From assembly GCA_009668945.1 (NCBI GenBank), contig SBEH01000008.1, forward strand, positions 1 through 64,000: a stretch of 64,000 bases of DNA. Direction: 5' to 3'. The notes below the pieces were generated by a model. That model had not been told where the DNA came from. It ran no database searches and saw only the letters and a program-made list of their open reading frames with translations. The first letter of the stretch is position 1, and each line of letters starts with the position of its first letter. The position numbers and the translations under genes were made by a program. Positions 17,444 to 26,762 of this stretch are shown one piece after another. The stretch comes from Actinomycetota bacterium. GTDB taxonomy: Bacteria; Actinomycetota; Coriobacteriia; Anaerosomatales; Anaerosomataceae.

Positions 17444-18130
17444 CTACTTGGAGGCCTTGTCCAGAGCCACTTCGGCGCACTGGAATATGCGACCTCGCTC
17501 GAGCGAGCCGGTGATGACGACTTTGGCGCCGTCGCCGAACTCGTCCGGCAGCCCGCCGCCGAAAGCAACGTCAAGCGGCGTGCCGGCGTCGACATCGTCC
17601 GCGATCTGGAAGCGCACCGGGGCACCGGCGTCCTTGATGGAGTCGGGAACCACGAAGCCGGTCACCTTGAGGGTGGCCGCACCCTCGAACTCGTCGGCAC
17701 GGTTGAGCACGTCGTTCACGGTGAGCGCGCCTGTGGCGGACTCGTACTTCGACGGGCACTTGGTGACGAGGTACTTCGCCTCGATCGTGCCGTCCTCGGA
17801 GACCGTGCCTGTGACCGTGGCCGTCGTCCCGTCGCCGAAGGATCCCGGGACCACGTCGTTCCACACGACGCCCAGGCGACCTGAGTCTTCCGCCTCGGCG
17901 TCCTCTATCTCGAACACGAACGGCTTCGCGCCCGACACCCACGATCCTGCGACGACCTGCCCGGTGACCTCGACCTGCTTGCCGACGAGCGTCTCGTCCG
18001 CGAGCACATCGGCGATGGACACCGGCGTGGCGACGCCCCCGCTCTGTGTCGCATAGAGCACGAGCACTCCGACCACCACGAAGACAAGGATGGTGACGCC
18101 GATGAGGCGCTGTTTGGCGCGCTTGTTCAC
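17444..18130 (-). CDS. ccmE: Heme chaperone CcmE, cysteine (CxxxY) type, with a second OB-like domain
   Basis: CcmE receives heme covalently from CcmC and passes it to CcmF. Residues about 8-27 form the N-terminal anchor. The first OB-like domain (about 35-130) ends with LVTKCPSKYE, so the heme-binding residue is Cys near position 125 with Tyr four residues on. Classical CcmE uses HxxxY instead; the CxxxY form is known from archaea and Desulfovibrio System I*. Residues about 138-228 form a second OB-like domain of similar plan (KVTGFVV, VVITGSL) that ends FQCAEVALDK and lacks CxxxY. Ordinary CcmE is about 150 residues. GTG at 18130 is preferred because CGAGGAG lies about 11 bases upstream; ATG at 18151 is possible. 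Confidence 0.87.
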   Translation of the reverse strand: MNKRAKQRLIGVTILVFVVVGVLVLYATQSGGVATPVSIADVLADETLVGKQVEVTGQVVAGSWVSGAKPFVFEIEDAEAEDSGRLGVVWNDVVPGSFGDGTTATVTGTVSEDGTIEAKYLVTKCPSKYESATGALTVNDVLNRADEFEGAATLKVTGFVVPDSIKDAGAPVRFQIADDVDAGTPLDVAFGGGLPDEFGDGAKVVITGSLERGRIFQCAEVALDKASK

Positions 18131-18328
18131 AGAGACGATCACTCCTCGCATGCGTGCGACTGAACGCGACGAGAACCACCGGGACGCAGTCGGCATGGGA
18201 AGCGACCGAACGCGCACCTTGCCCGCTTGAGTTGCCTGAACGCTGCTGATGGTAGCACACCCGCGCCCGCACGCGCGCGAGCGACCGAGCGCGGAGAGCA
18301 TGCCGAGTGACGGCACCCGGCTCGCGGG

Positions 18329-19093
18329 CTAGGCGTTGCGCTCCCACACTATGCGCAGCCCCTTGAGGGTCAAGTCGCCGTCGACGGCAGTGATAGTCTC
18401 GCACAGCGGCGCCATCCGTTCGGCGAGCCCGCCGGTGGCGATCACGGGGCACTCACCGCCCAGTTCTGCCCAGGTGCGGCGCACGAGACCGTCCACCATC
18501 GCCGCCTCGCCGAGGAGCAGCCCCGCCTGCAGTGACTCCCGGGTGTTCCGGCCGATGACCCTCGCGGGCGGCTCGAGGTCGACCGCCGAGAGGCGTGCGG
18601 CGCGGCTGAAGAGTGCCTCCGCGCTCGTCTCGATCCCTGCAGCGATCGCTCCGCCCAGGTAGGCGCCGCTCGCGTCGACGACATCGAGCGTCGTCGCTGT
18701 GCCGAAGTCCACCACGACCACGGGCGCGCCGGACGCGGCGATGGCGGCGACCGCGTTGGCAATGCGGTCGGCGCCGACTTCCCGAGGGTTCTCGTATGCC
18801 ACCGAAAGACCCGTCTTGACCCCGGGCCCGACAACAAGCGGCGCACGTCCGGTGGCACGCTCTGCAAGATCCTCGTATGCCGCGGTGAGCGCAGGCACCA
18901 CTGAGGCGATGACGACGCCGGCGACGTCGGGCCAACTGCGGCCATCGAGCTCGAGCAGGGCGCCCACCTTTACCCTGATCTCGTCCGCGGTGAGAGACGC
19001 GTCGGTGGCCATCCGCCAGCGCCCGTCCAGGCCACTGTCAGCAATCAGGCCGATGACCGTCTGGGTGTTGCCGATGTCTACGGCAAGTATCAT
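18329..19093 (-). CDS. coaX: Type III pantothenate kinase
   Basis: Phosphorylates pantothenate in the first step of coenzyme A synthesis. The 254-residue product has the ASKHA-fold phosphate motifs MILAVDIGNTQTVIGL, GADRIANAVAAI and VVDFGTATTLDVVD, typical of CoaX. ATG at 19093 is chosen because the DIGNT motif should be at the extreme N-terminus and AAGGGG precedes it. It lies upstream of ccmE on the same strand and is divergent from the two-component genes. The panB-panC genes that make its substrate are at 57063-58798. Confidence 0.95.
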   Translation of the reverse strand: MILAVDIGNTQTVIGLIADSGLDGRWRMATDASLTADEIRVKVGALLELDGRSWPDVAGVVIASVVPALTAAYEDLAERATGRAPLVVGPGVKTGLSVAYENPREVGADRIANAVAAIAASGAPVVVVDFGTATTLDVVDASGAYLGGAIAAGIETSAEALFSRAARLSAVDLEPPARVIGRNTRESLQAGLLLGEAAMVDGLVRRTWAELGGECPVIATGGLAERMAPLCETITAVDGDLTLKGLRIVWERNA

Positions 19094-19138
19094 CGTCGCG
19101 CCCCTTGCGTCCCGCATGACAGACCGTCAACGGCCGGT

Positions 19139-19158
19139 CCGGAGCCTCAGCGCTCCGG
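19139..19158. promoter_or_regulatory. Palindrome in the divergent coaX / response-regulator intergenic region
   Basis: CCGGAGC-CTCAGC-GCTCCGG is a perfect 7-bp inverted repeat in the 105-bp gap between coaX (minus) and the response regulator (plus), about 40 bp before the regulator start. It could be an autoregulatory operator, though in GC-rich DNA chance is possible. Confidence 0.3.
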
Positions 19159-19198
19159 TGCTATCATCGCAGATGACCTCGACTTTCGGAGGACGCCC

Positions 19199-19900
19199 AT
19201 GGCATCAGCGCCCGCCCGCATCCTCGTCGTAGACGACGAAGAGTCGATCCTTCAGTTCGTATCGTACAACCTCCGCAAGGAGGGCTATGACGTCACGACG
19301 GCCCCCGACGGCGATACCGCGCTAGAACTGGCGGCCGAATCACCCTTCGATCTTGTCGTGCTGGACATCATGCTCCCCGGCACGGACGGCTACGAGGTCT
19401 GCCGCAGGCTTCGCGCGGCGGGCGACACGCCTGTCCTCTTCCTCTCCGCACGCGACACCGAGCTCGACAAGGTCGTCGGACTCGAACTCGGAGGCGACGA
19501 CTACCTCGCCAAACCGTTCGGCGTTCGCGAGCTGATCGCCCGCGTGAAGGCGCTGCTCCGGCGCAGCGGCGCACGCTCCACGGATGCGCTGCGCGACGAC
19601 TCTCCACTCGAAGCGGCCGGAATCGTTCTGGACGAGGCCGCGCACACGGCTCGCTCCGGCGGGGCGGACATCGACCTCACACCGCGCGAGTTTGAACTGC
19701 TCGCGTGCCTGATGCGCCATGCCGGCCGGGTGCTGTCCCGCGAGTTCCTGCTCACCGAGGCATGGGGCTGGCAGTACCTCGTCGACACGAAGACCGTGGA
19801 TACGCACATCAAGCGCCTCCGGGACAAGCTCACGTCCGCCGGAGTCGACCCCGCAGTCGTCGAGACGGTCCGCGGGTACGGCTACCGTCTAGCGGGCTAG
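19199..19900 (+). CDS. OmpR/PhoB-family response regulator
   Basis: A 233-residue two-domain regulator. The receiver (about 1-120) has the acidic pair in VVDDEES, the phosphoacceptor Asp near 56 in LVVLDIMLPG, the LSARD segment, and the conserved Lys in DDYLAKPFG. The C-terminal winged helix (about 135-233) shows LTPREFELLACL, LSREFLLTEAWGW and VDTHIKRLRDKL. ATG at 19199 has TCGGAGGA upstream. It is paired with the histidine kinase five bases downstream. The regulon is unknown; a PhoP/PhoB-like role is only a guess from similarity. Confidence 0.95.
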   Translation: MASAPARILVVDDEESILQFVSYNLRKEGYDVTTAPDGDTALELAAESPFDLVVLDIMLPGTDGYEVCRRLRAAGDTPVLFLSARDTELDKVVGLELGGDDYLAKPFGVRELIARVKALLRRSGARSTDALRDDSPLEAAGIVLDEAAHTARSGGADIDLTPREFELLACLMRHAGRVLSREFLLTEAWGWQYLVDTKTVDTHIKRLRDKLTSAGVDPAVVETVRGYGYRLAG

Positions 19901-19905
19901 CGCCC

Positions 19906-21348
19906 GTGCGCTCGTCGATCCGCACCCGGCTCCTCGCCGCGTTTCTGGTGGTGGCGGTCGCCTCTGCACTGGGGCTGTCGGTGTACTTCTTGTCCGAACT
20001 CGAGTCTTACGGGCTGCGCAAGCTGGAGGAGCGGCTCAACAGCGAGAGTCTCGTCCTCGCGGGCATGGTCGCAGCCCAGATGAACGCCAGCGGCGAGCAT
20101 GTGCTCTCGCAGGGCCGGGCCGTAGCACTCCGAGACGAACTCGCACGGCTGGGCCCGATGATCGCCACCCACGTGCGCATTCTTGACGCAGAAGGAGTCG
20201 CGCTCGTCGACTCGGCCGAACCGGGCGACATCGGTGCGCGGTACGACAAGACGCCGGAAGTCGCGAGCGCACTTGAGGGCACGCGGGGTGCGGCGACCCG
20301 CATCACCGAGAACGGCCGGGTCGCGCTCTATGTAGCCAACCCGGTGATGGTGAACGGCCGTGTCGCGGGTGTCGCGTACACCTCGGCCACCACATTCTCG
20401 ATCCGCACGCTGTTGCGCGACTACCGTCTCCGTCTGGGCGCGGCCGTCCTCCTGTTCGTTGTCCTCGCGTTCGTGCTCACCGAGGTCCTGTCGCAGTGGC
20501 TGTCGGCGCCGCTACGCGACCTGGCGAGGACCGCGGTGGCTTTTGCGGGAGGCGACCACTCCGTGCGCGTTCGCCCGCGGGGTTCGAGCGAGATCCGGGC
20601 GCTCGGGGACGCGTTCAACGAGATGGCCGACGAGGTCCAGACGGTCATGTCCGAGCTCACCGAGGAGGAACGCCGCAAGACGCGCTTCGTGTCCGACGTG
20701 AGTCACGAGCTGCGTACGCCACTTACGGCGATACGCGGTGCGGCAGAAACCCTGCTCGACGGTGATGTGCCCGAGGACGACGCGCGGCAGTTCCTCTCGA
20801 CCATCGTGCGGGAGTCCGCGCGGCTCTCGAGGCTGGCGAACGACCTGCTGACGCTCCAACGGATCGAGGGCGCTACCGGCGAGCTTCCCATCACTCGCGT
20901 CGACCTGGGCGAGACTGCGCAGCACGCGATCGAGGGACTTGCGCCCTTGACCGAATCGCGCGGCGTGCGCGTGATCCTCGAGGGGTCCGCGCCGCCGGTA
21001 CTCGGCGACAAGGACCGGCTGCAGCAGGTGCTCGGAAACCTGATCGACAACGCCTCGAGGATGACTCCCGAGGGTGGAACAGTGAGAGTACTCGTCTCCT
21101 CCGAAGGCCGGGAGTCGGTGGTTCGCGTGCTCGACGAGGGGCCCGGCATCGCGGAGGAGGACATCCCGCACGTCTTCGACCGCTTCTATCGGGCGCAGGC
21201 GAGCAGGGACCGGTCCAGCGGCGGAGCGGGTCTGGGACTCGCCATCGTCTCGGCGATCGTGAGATCGCACGCCGGAACCGTGGCTGCGGCCAGCCGGCCC
21301 GAAGGCGGAACGGCGTTCACCGTACGGTTCCCCTCGGCCGCCGGCTAG
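19906..21348 (+). CDS. Membrane sensor histidine kinase
   Basis: A 480-residue sensor kinase starting at GTG 19906, five bases after the regulator stop. It has a first helix (about 9-27), an extracytoplasmic sensing region of about 140 residues, and a second helix around LGAAVLLFVVLAFVLTEVL. These are followed by a HAMP linker (LSAPLRDLARTA to FNEMADEVQ), a HisKA domain with the phospho-His in RFVSDVSHELRTPL, and an ATPase domain with N-box NLIDNASR, DEGPGI and GAGLGLAIV. The layout matches PhoR/ResE-type kinases. The signal is unknown. Confidence 0.95.
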   Translation: MRSSIRTRLLAAFLVVAVASALGLSVYFLSELESYGLRKLEERLNSESLVLAGMVAAQMNASGEHVLSQGRAVALRDELARLGPMIATHVRILDAEGVALVDSAEPGDIGARYDKTPEVASALEGTRGAATRITENGRVALYVANPVMVNGRVAGVAYTSATTFSIRTLLRDYRLRLGAAVLLFVVLAFVLTEVLSQWLSAPLRDLARTAVAFAGGDHSVRVRPRGSSEIRALGDAFNEMADEVQTVMSELTEEERRKTRFVSDVSHELRTPLTAIRGAAETLLDGDVPEDDARQFLSTIVRESARLSRLANDLLTLQRIEGATGELPITRVDLGETAQHAIEGLAPLTESRGVRVILEGSAPPVLGDKDRLQQVLGNLIDNASRMTPEGGTVRVLVSSEGRESVVRVLDEGPGIAEEDIPHVFDRFYRAQASRDRSSGGAGLGLAIVSAIVRSHAGTVAAASRPEGGTAFTVRFPSAAG

Positions 21349-21488
21349 CGCGGTCGTCACCGTTTCGGCACTCCGCCGTCGGGCTCGCGCAACCTCGGCG
21401 CCGCCGGGCCGCCATCTGCTGCGCGGATGATTGGCGAAGGATCGTCTGCAACCTCGCCGAATCGTCCGAAACGTCAGAAGGAGGAGCC

Positions 21489-22709
21489 ATGCGAGTCATC
21501 AGACTCGTCGCGATCGGGTGCATCTTCATCATCGCAGCACTTGCGTGGGTGGTACTGGCGGGCTCGGTACAGATACGGACGGAGACGACCGACACCAGCC
21601 TGGGGCAACGCGTGGAAGGACTCTGGGGCGGTCCGCAGTTCCAGGCGGCACCGTCATTCACGTTCCAGCCGTCAGCCGGCAAGAGCCAGGGCCTTGCGAT
21701 CGCCGGGAGCGACATCACCGCCGACTTCACCCTCGACCAGCGCCGCAAGGGACTGCTCTGGTACGCGACGTACGCGGTCGAGTTCGGCGCGGCGTATCGC
21801 GTCACCGCCCCCGAAGGGGAAGACGGCCAGACGACGATGTCGTTCACGTTCCCCACGTCCGACGGGGCGTACGACAGCTTCGCGGTGACGGTAGATGGTG
21901 TGGGAACGCCGGTCACCTACGTCGACGGCACGGCATACGCGACGTTCCCGCTGAAGGCGGGAGATTCCGCCGAGGTCCAAACGGGATACAAGACGCAAGG
22001 GCTCGACGAGTGGCGCTACCTGCCGACACCGGCGGGCGTTGGCGTCGTCGACGACTTCACGCTCAGGATGACCACCGACTTCGCCGACGTCGACTACCCC
22101 GCCGACGCGGTGTCGCCGACGGATTCAGACGTAGGCGACGGGAGAGCCGAGCTGGTCTGGACGTACGAGAGTCTCGTGACGGGGCGGCCGATAGGCCTGA
22201 TCATGCCGAAACCCGAGAACCCCGGCCCGCTGGCGGCCCGGATCTCGCTCTTCGCCCCGGTGTCCCTGCTCTTCTACTTCGCAGCGCTCGTCCTGCTCAC
22301 CGCCACAAGCGGACTCAAGCTCCACCCGATGCACTACGCATTCCTCGCCGCGGCATTCTTCGCGTTCCACCTCATGCTGGCGTACCTCGCCGACCACGTC
22401 GACATCAACATCGCATTCGCAATCGCCGCGGCGACGTCGGTGGCACTGTGCGTCGGCTACCTCATACTGGTGCTTGGACGTGGGAAGGCACTCGCGGAGA
22501 TAGCAATGAGCCAGTTCGTCTTCCTAGTGCTGTTCAGCTACAGCTTCTTCTTCAGGGGTTTCACCGGCCTCGCTGTGACGATCGGATCTGTGCTCACGCT
22601 CGCGTACTTCATGCTCAAGACCGCGCACGTGGATTGGGAGCGAGCGTTCATGCGTCAGCCGCAGTATGCACCACCGCCGTCAACTCCGCCCGCAGCGGAC
22701 GGCAGCTAG
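21489..22709 (+). CDS. CreD-like inner membrane protein
   Basis: A 406-residue protein with an N-terminal helix (about 5-27) and a large extracytoplasmic beta-rich region to about residue 250. A cluster of about five or six helices follows. The helical half, with MHYAFLAAAFFAFHLMLAYLADH and the ending LTLAYFMLKTAHVDW, resembles the C-terminal half of CreD (cell-envelope integrity protein), which is induced by two-component systems in enterobacteria. AAGGAGGAG stands just before the ATG. Its position 140 bp downstream of the kinase suggests it could be a target of that pair. The resemblance is partial. Confidence 0.6.
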   Translation: MRVIRLVAIGCIFIIAALAWVVLAGSVQIRTETTDTSLGQRVEGLWGGPQFQAAPSFTFQPSAGKSQGLAIAGSDITADFTLDQRRKGLLWYATYAVEFGAAYRVTAPEGEDGQTTMSFTFPTSDGAYDSFAVTVDGVGTPVTYVDGTAYATFPLKAGDSAEVQTGYKTQGLDEWRYLPTPAGVGVVDDFTLRMTTDFADVDYPADAVSPTDSDVGDGRAELVWTYESLVTGRPIGLIMPKPENPGPLAARISLFAPVSLLFYFAALVLLTATSGLKLHPMHYAFLAAAFFAFHLMLAYLADHVDINIAFAIAAATSVALCVGYLILVLGRGKALAEIAMSQFVFLVLFSYSFFFRGFTGLAVTIGSVLTLAYFMLKTAHVDWERAFMRQPQYAPPPSTPPAADGS

Positions 22710-25423
22710 ATCGCAAGCTGCGGCAGGTCGAGCCGGACGTGGTCCGGCGCCACTTCCGCAAGAAGGTCCGCAGTGTCCGGGTGGCAGGTGAAGAAGACGA
22801 CCTGCCGCCCGGATGCCGCTTCCGCGATGGCTTCCGCTGCTCCCCTGCGGCGCTCCGGGTCGAAGTTCACAAGCACATCGTCCATGAGTACCGGTAGCCC
22901 GGCTCCCACGTCGCCGAGCTGCTCGATGAGGCCCAGCCGCAGCGCGAGGTACAGTTGGTCGGCCGTACCCTGCGACAGGATGTCCGAGCTCATCACCCCA
23001 GACTTCGTGTCGAACACTTCGATGCGCCCCTCCGACAGCGGCACGGTGAGACCGACGTAGCGGCCGCCGGTCATCACCGAGAAGATTCCGCTGGCGCTCC
23101 GAACGACTTCCGGCTGGCGCTCGCTCTCGTATCGCGCCTGCGCGTCTGCGAGCAATCTGGACGCAACGGCCAGCACAAGGTAGGACTGCACGGCGTCGCC
23201 GAGCCGTTCCACCTGACCCGCTTCCCGGATGTGCAGTTCGCCGGCACGCTCTTCGCGGACACCGGCTTCCAGCCTGCCCTCGAGCTGGTGCTTGACCTGC
23301 GCCACAGTGTCGAAGGCCGCTGTCGCGTCGGACACTTCGCGCTCGGCCGAGGCGCGCAACACACGCAAGTCCTCGTGCGTGCCTCCATCGGCAAGACCGT
23401 AGTGCACCAGCAGCTCGAGGAGCTCGGCGCCCGCGGCCGTGCGCTTCTCGTCCTCGCCCTCGATCCTCGAGACGAGCGAGGCGATCAGGCGCTGGGCCTC
23501 GTCCCTGCGGGCCACGGCCGCTCGTGCCGAAGCGAGCGCCTCCTTGAGCCGGTTCACTATCACCGCTACGTCGGTCCGGGCGGTCTCGGACGGCACCTCG
23601 ACGAACGCGCCTGCGATACCCGAGAGCCGGGCGGCGAACGTGTCGATCTGTGCGGTGGCATGCGCGTGGGCGCCGGACGCCTCGCCGGCTGCGATTCTCG
23701 CTACCTGCTCGTCACGCACGAGCGCGACCCGCGCGGCCGCCGCCGCAGGCGTCATCGCGGCCTCGAGACCGTGTTGCGACAGCCACTCGGTCCATAGCGA
23801 CAAACGCGTTGCCAGCGACTCGCTGGCGAGCCTCGCGTCGCGTTCCGCGTCCTCGGCCGCATGCTGTGCCTCGGCCACCGTGTGCGCGGCCGTCCGCGCC
23901 GCCTCGAGCGCACGCCTGAGCCGCGATACCTCGAGCGTGCCGGCCTCAGGCTCGAGTCCCAGAGTCTTCAGATAGCCGCACTCGTCACCTTCCGGGGCGA
24001 CCGATGCCCCCGGGCGGGCACGTAGCGTGAAGACGGCGCCCGCCGCGACGAGCACGACACCGACGCCGACGGTGACCCACTCCCGAAGCGCGAGGCCGGT
24101 CACAAGTGCGACGACTCCCGACGCAAGCATCACGAGCGAGGGAACGTCCACCCCACGCCGAGTGTGTACCGTCACGCTGCCGCGAAGGGACTCGAGCGCG
24201 TCGAGCACGGCGAGGCGTTCCGCGATCGCCTCGGAGGCATCGGCCGCCGCAATCCCGAGCGGCTCGAGGTGACGTCCGAGCGCAGCGGTCGCTGCGGCGA
24301 GCATCTCGGAGACCCGTTGCGCGGACTCGCTCCTGGATTCCGCCTGGAGCTGTAGCCTCTGGATCTCATCTCGCGCCTCCTCGACAGCCACCAGGCACCC
24401 CTGGCAGTCCGACAGCGCCTCGATCGCTTCGGGAGCAAGCCCCGTCCGCGCCACGGCATCCGCAACGCGCGTATCCGCGCGCAGCACGGCCGCTTCAAGC
24501 TCGTCGAGAGACTGCACGGTGTGCGCGTGCCCTGCAGCCTCCTCGAGCAGAGCGTCGATCTCGGGGGCGGCAGCAAGCAGCGCCTCGTCGATCGCGAGCG
24601 CAGCAACCTCGTCTTCGAGTTGTTTGCGATCGCGCCGGAGGGCCTTCGATGCCTCCTCGGAAGCCGAGATCGCCGCGAGCTTCTCGTCTGCGCGTTCGAC
24701 CGCGACCGCAAGCTCCGTGGCCCGCTCCCGTGCCGCGTCGCGCACTTTGCGAGCTTCTTCGAGGGACTCGTCAAGCCCCTTCAGCCGTTCCTGGTCGCCG
24801 ATGAACGACTCGGCCTCTTCCCGAAGCTTCCTGGCATCGGCACGGGTAGTGCGGAGCTCCGCCACGAGCGCGTTCACCTCGGGTTTGCGTCCGGTGGGCT
24901 TGAACAGCTCGCCGGCTTCGCGGTCGATCGCCCCGCGCACCTCCTGCGGGCTGGTCCTCAGACCTGCGCTCGCCGCAAAGAGACGCGAGATGACGCTGTC
25001 GCCCGAGCTTCGCATCCGCTCGAGGTCTGCCATCTCCGCGAGCCCGAAGCCCAGGACGGTCCGGTACGCGGTCTCGCTCACCCCGCGGGTCAGCTCGTCC
25101 AGCAGATCCGGCCGCTCGGCGCCTCTGAGCGCCCGGATCGAGACCTTCCCGCCGTGCGTCCCGGCGGTGCGCTCGATCACCCAGGATCCCGATGCGTCGT
25201 CGAAGACCAGCCTTCCGACCCGCCCCTCTCCAGGAACGTCATACGTCGGCACCTGCTCCCTCGCGGTCGGAAAGCGGTAGAGGACCTGGTACACGAGGTT
25301 GCGCAAGGACGACTTCCCCGCCTCGTTCGGCCCGTACACGATATTGAGGCCGTCGCCGAGGTCCCCAAGCGTCAGCCCGGCGAGCGCTCCGAAACGTACC
25401 GCCTCGATCCTGTGGAGCCTCAT
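22706..25423 (-). CDS. YhaN-like SMC-family ATPase
   Basis: A 905-residue protein with an N-terminal Walker A (YGPNEAGKSSLRN) and long Ala/Glu/Arg-rich coiled coils either side of two short membrane-like helices at about residues 435-475. The C-terminal half-ATPase has LSQGTADQLYLALRLGLIEQ (signature) and LPVLMDDVLVNFD (Walker B). This is the plan of Bacillus YhaN, a membrane-associated SbcC/Rad50 relative that partners the YhaO nuclease in DNA end processing. The start overlaps the yhaO-like stop by four bases (ATGA). Its stop overlaps the convergent CreD-like stop at a CTAG. Confidence 0.88.
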   Translation of the reverse strand: MRLHRIEAVRFGALAGLTLGDLGDGLNIVYGPNEAGKSSLRNLVYQVLYRFPTAREQVPTYDVPGEGRVGRLVFDDASGSWVIERTAGTHGGKVSIRALRGAERPDLLDELTRGVSETAYRTVLGFGLAEMADLERMRSSGDSVISRLFAASAGLRTSPQEVRGAIDREAGELFKPTGRKPEVNALVAELRTTRADARKLREEAESFIGDQERLKGLDESLEEARKVRDAARERATELAVAVERADEKLAAISASEEASKALRRDRKQLEDEVAALAIDEALLAAAPEIDALLEEAAGHAHTVQSLDELEAAVLRADTRVADAVARTGLAPEAIEALSDCQGCLVAVEEARDEIQRLQLQAESRSESAQRVSEMLAAATAALGRHLEPLGIAAADASEAIAERLAVLDALESLRGSVTVHTRRGVDVPSLVMLASGVVALVTGLALREWVTVGVGVVLVAAGAVFTLRARPGASVAPEGDECGYLKTLGLEPEAGTLEVSRLRRALEAARTAAHTVAEAQHAAEDAERDARLASESLATRLSLWTEWLSQHGLEAAMTPAAAAARVALVRDEQVARIAAGEASGAHAHATAQIDTFAARLSGIAGAFVEVPSETARTDVAVIVNRLKEALASARAAVARRDEAQRLIASLVSRIEGEDEKRTAAGAELLELLVHYGLADGGTHEDLRVLRASAEREVSDATAAFDTVAQVKHQLEGRLEAGVREERAGELHIREAGQVERLGDAVQSYLVLAVASRLLADAQARYESERQPEVVRSASGIFSVMTGGRYVGLTVPLSEGRIEVFDTKSGVMSSDILSQGTADQLYLALRLGLIEQLGDVGAGLPVLMDDVLVNFDPERRRGAAEAIAEAASGRQVVFFTCHPDTADLLAEVAPDHVRLDLPQLAI

Positions 25424-26676
25424 CGCTCGTCGCCCGCCAGCAGTCGGTCGAGCACGAGGTCGCGAGCCCGCTCGAGCAGCGCGACCCGGTCCAGTTCGGG
25501 GATGTCGCGCGTGTCCAGAGCGGCGAATACCTGCGCGGATGCGTCGTCGATCAACGCCCGAAGGGCCTCGGAGTCCCCGAGCGTCTCGTCAGCGCGCTTG
25601 ACGAGGTCGCTCGCGAGGTCCTGACCCTCGCGGAGCGCCCCCAGGTCCACTGCCGACCGCGTCGAGTCTGCTATCCGATCGACCCACACCCATGGATCGC
25701 GGTCGAGCGAGGCGGCCCTGATCTCGGCCTGCACATCGCGCGTGACGCCCGGGCGTGCGAGCACGTCGTGCACGGGAGTTCGGCCGACGATCTCCAGCCG
25801 CACCACGGCCGGACGTCCCTGGGCGTTGCGGGCAGCGGCGTCCACCGCCTGGCCGAGTGCACCGATGACTTCCTCGATACTCTCGAAGCCGCTCGCGTCG
25901 ACGGTCTCGCGCGCCCACACAACGGCGGACGTAGCGATGAATTCGGTCTGGGCATCTCCGCCATCGAGTGTGACGACGCGACACCCGCGAGGCCCCGACT
26001 CGTTTGGGCTCAGGCCCTGGGTGCAGCCGCTGTACGCGATCATCGGAGAGTCGGCCAGCTGCTCTGGCTTGTGGATGTGACCGAGCGCCCAGTAGTCCAT
26101 CTTCGCCACGCGAAGGTCCTCCAGCGAGCATGGCGCGTAGGGTTCGTGGTCGGTGCGCCCGCCTACATTCGCGTGCAGAACGCCGATGGCGAGCTTGTCG
26201 TGACGGTCACGCTTGAAGCCGGCTGCCAGGTTGGCGGTCTCGGCGGAGGTCCGGAACGAGCGCCCGTAGAGCGCGCAGACCTCGCGGCCGTCGCGCTCGT
26301 GCACGATGCGCTCGACTTCGTTCTCGGAGAAGACGTGCACGCCCGCGGGCAGTACGAGTCCGGCCGATCGGCTGCTCGCCGGATCGTGGTTACCGCGCGC
26401 GACGTACACGCGGATGCCCGCCCTGGTCAAACGCTCGCAGGCGTCACGGAATGCGAATTCAGCACGAAGAGACCGCTCGCTCGCGTTGTAGGCGTCTCCA
26501 GCGATCACGAGGAAGTCGACGGCTTGCCCCAGACAGACGTCCACGAGCGCCTCGAGAGCATCGTACGTGGATGCGATCAACGCATCCTTCACCCGGGGGT
26601 CGGTGGCGTCCACGCCCTTGAAGGGCGCATCAAGGTGGAGGTCCGCGGCGTGCACGAAACGAACAGGCTCTGCCAC
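25420..26676 (-). CDS. YhaO-like metallophosphoesterase DNA nuclease
   Basis: A 418-residue calcineurin-like phosphoesterase of the SbcD/Mre11 group. It shows the metal-binding series FVHAADLHLDAPF, VIAGDAYN, VYVARGNHDP and ALGHIHKPE. The C-terminal part is a helical capping region. Bacillus YhaO is the nuclease partner of YhaN, and the four-base overlap with the ATPase gene fits a stable complex. The ATG at 26676 is at the family N-terminus. It lies 86 bp downstream of the 14-haem cytochrome gene and is functionally unrelated to it. Confidence 0.9.
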   Translation of the reverse strand: MAEPVRFVHAADLHLDAPFKGVDATDPRVKDALIASTYDALEALVDVCLGQAVDFLVIAGDAYNASERSLRAEFAFRDACERLTRAGIRVYVARGNHDPASSRSAGLVLPAGVHVFSENEVERIVHERDGREVCALYGRSFRTSAETANLAAGFKRDRHDKLAIGVLHANVGGRTDHEPYAPCSLEDLRVAKMDYWALGHIHKPEQLADSPMIAYSGCTQGLSPNESGPRGCRVVTLDGGDAQTEFIATSAVVWARETVDASGFESIEEVIGALGQAVDAAARNAQGRPAVVRLEIVGRTPVHDVLARPGVTRDVQAEIRAASLDRDPWVWVDRIADSTRSAVDLGALREGQDLASDLVKRADETLGDSEALRALIDDASAQVFAALDTRDIPELDRVALLERARDLVLDRLLAGDER

Positions 26677-26762
26677 AGCACCTCCCGCGTGACGTCGTTG
26701 GTGAGACGTATTCTATCGGGCGGCACTGACACGCGCAGCACCGGAGCCGCCGAGCGGCGCGC

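Noticed and set aside
12915-18130. A resB/resC (System II) cytochrome maturation set, as usual in Gram-positives
   Set aside because: The genes match CcmA, B, C, D, E and F of System I. Only the HemX/CcsA-like protein resembles System II, and no ResB is present.
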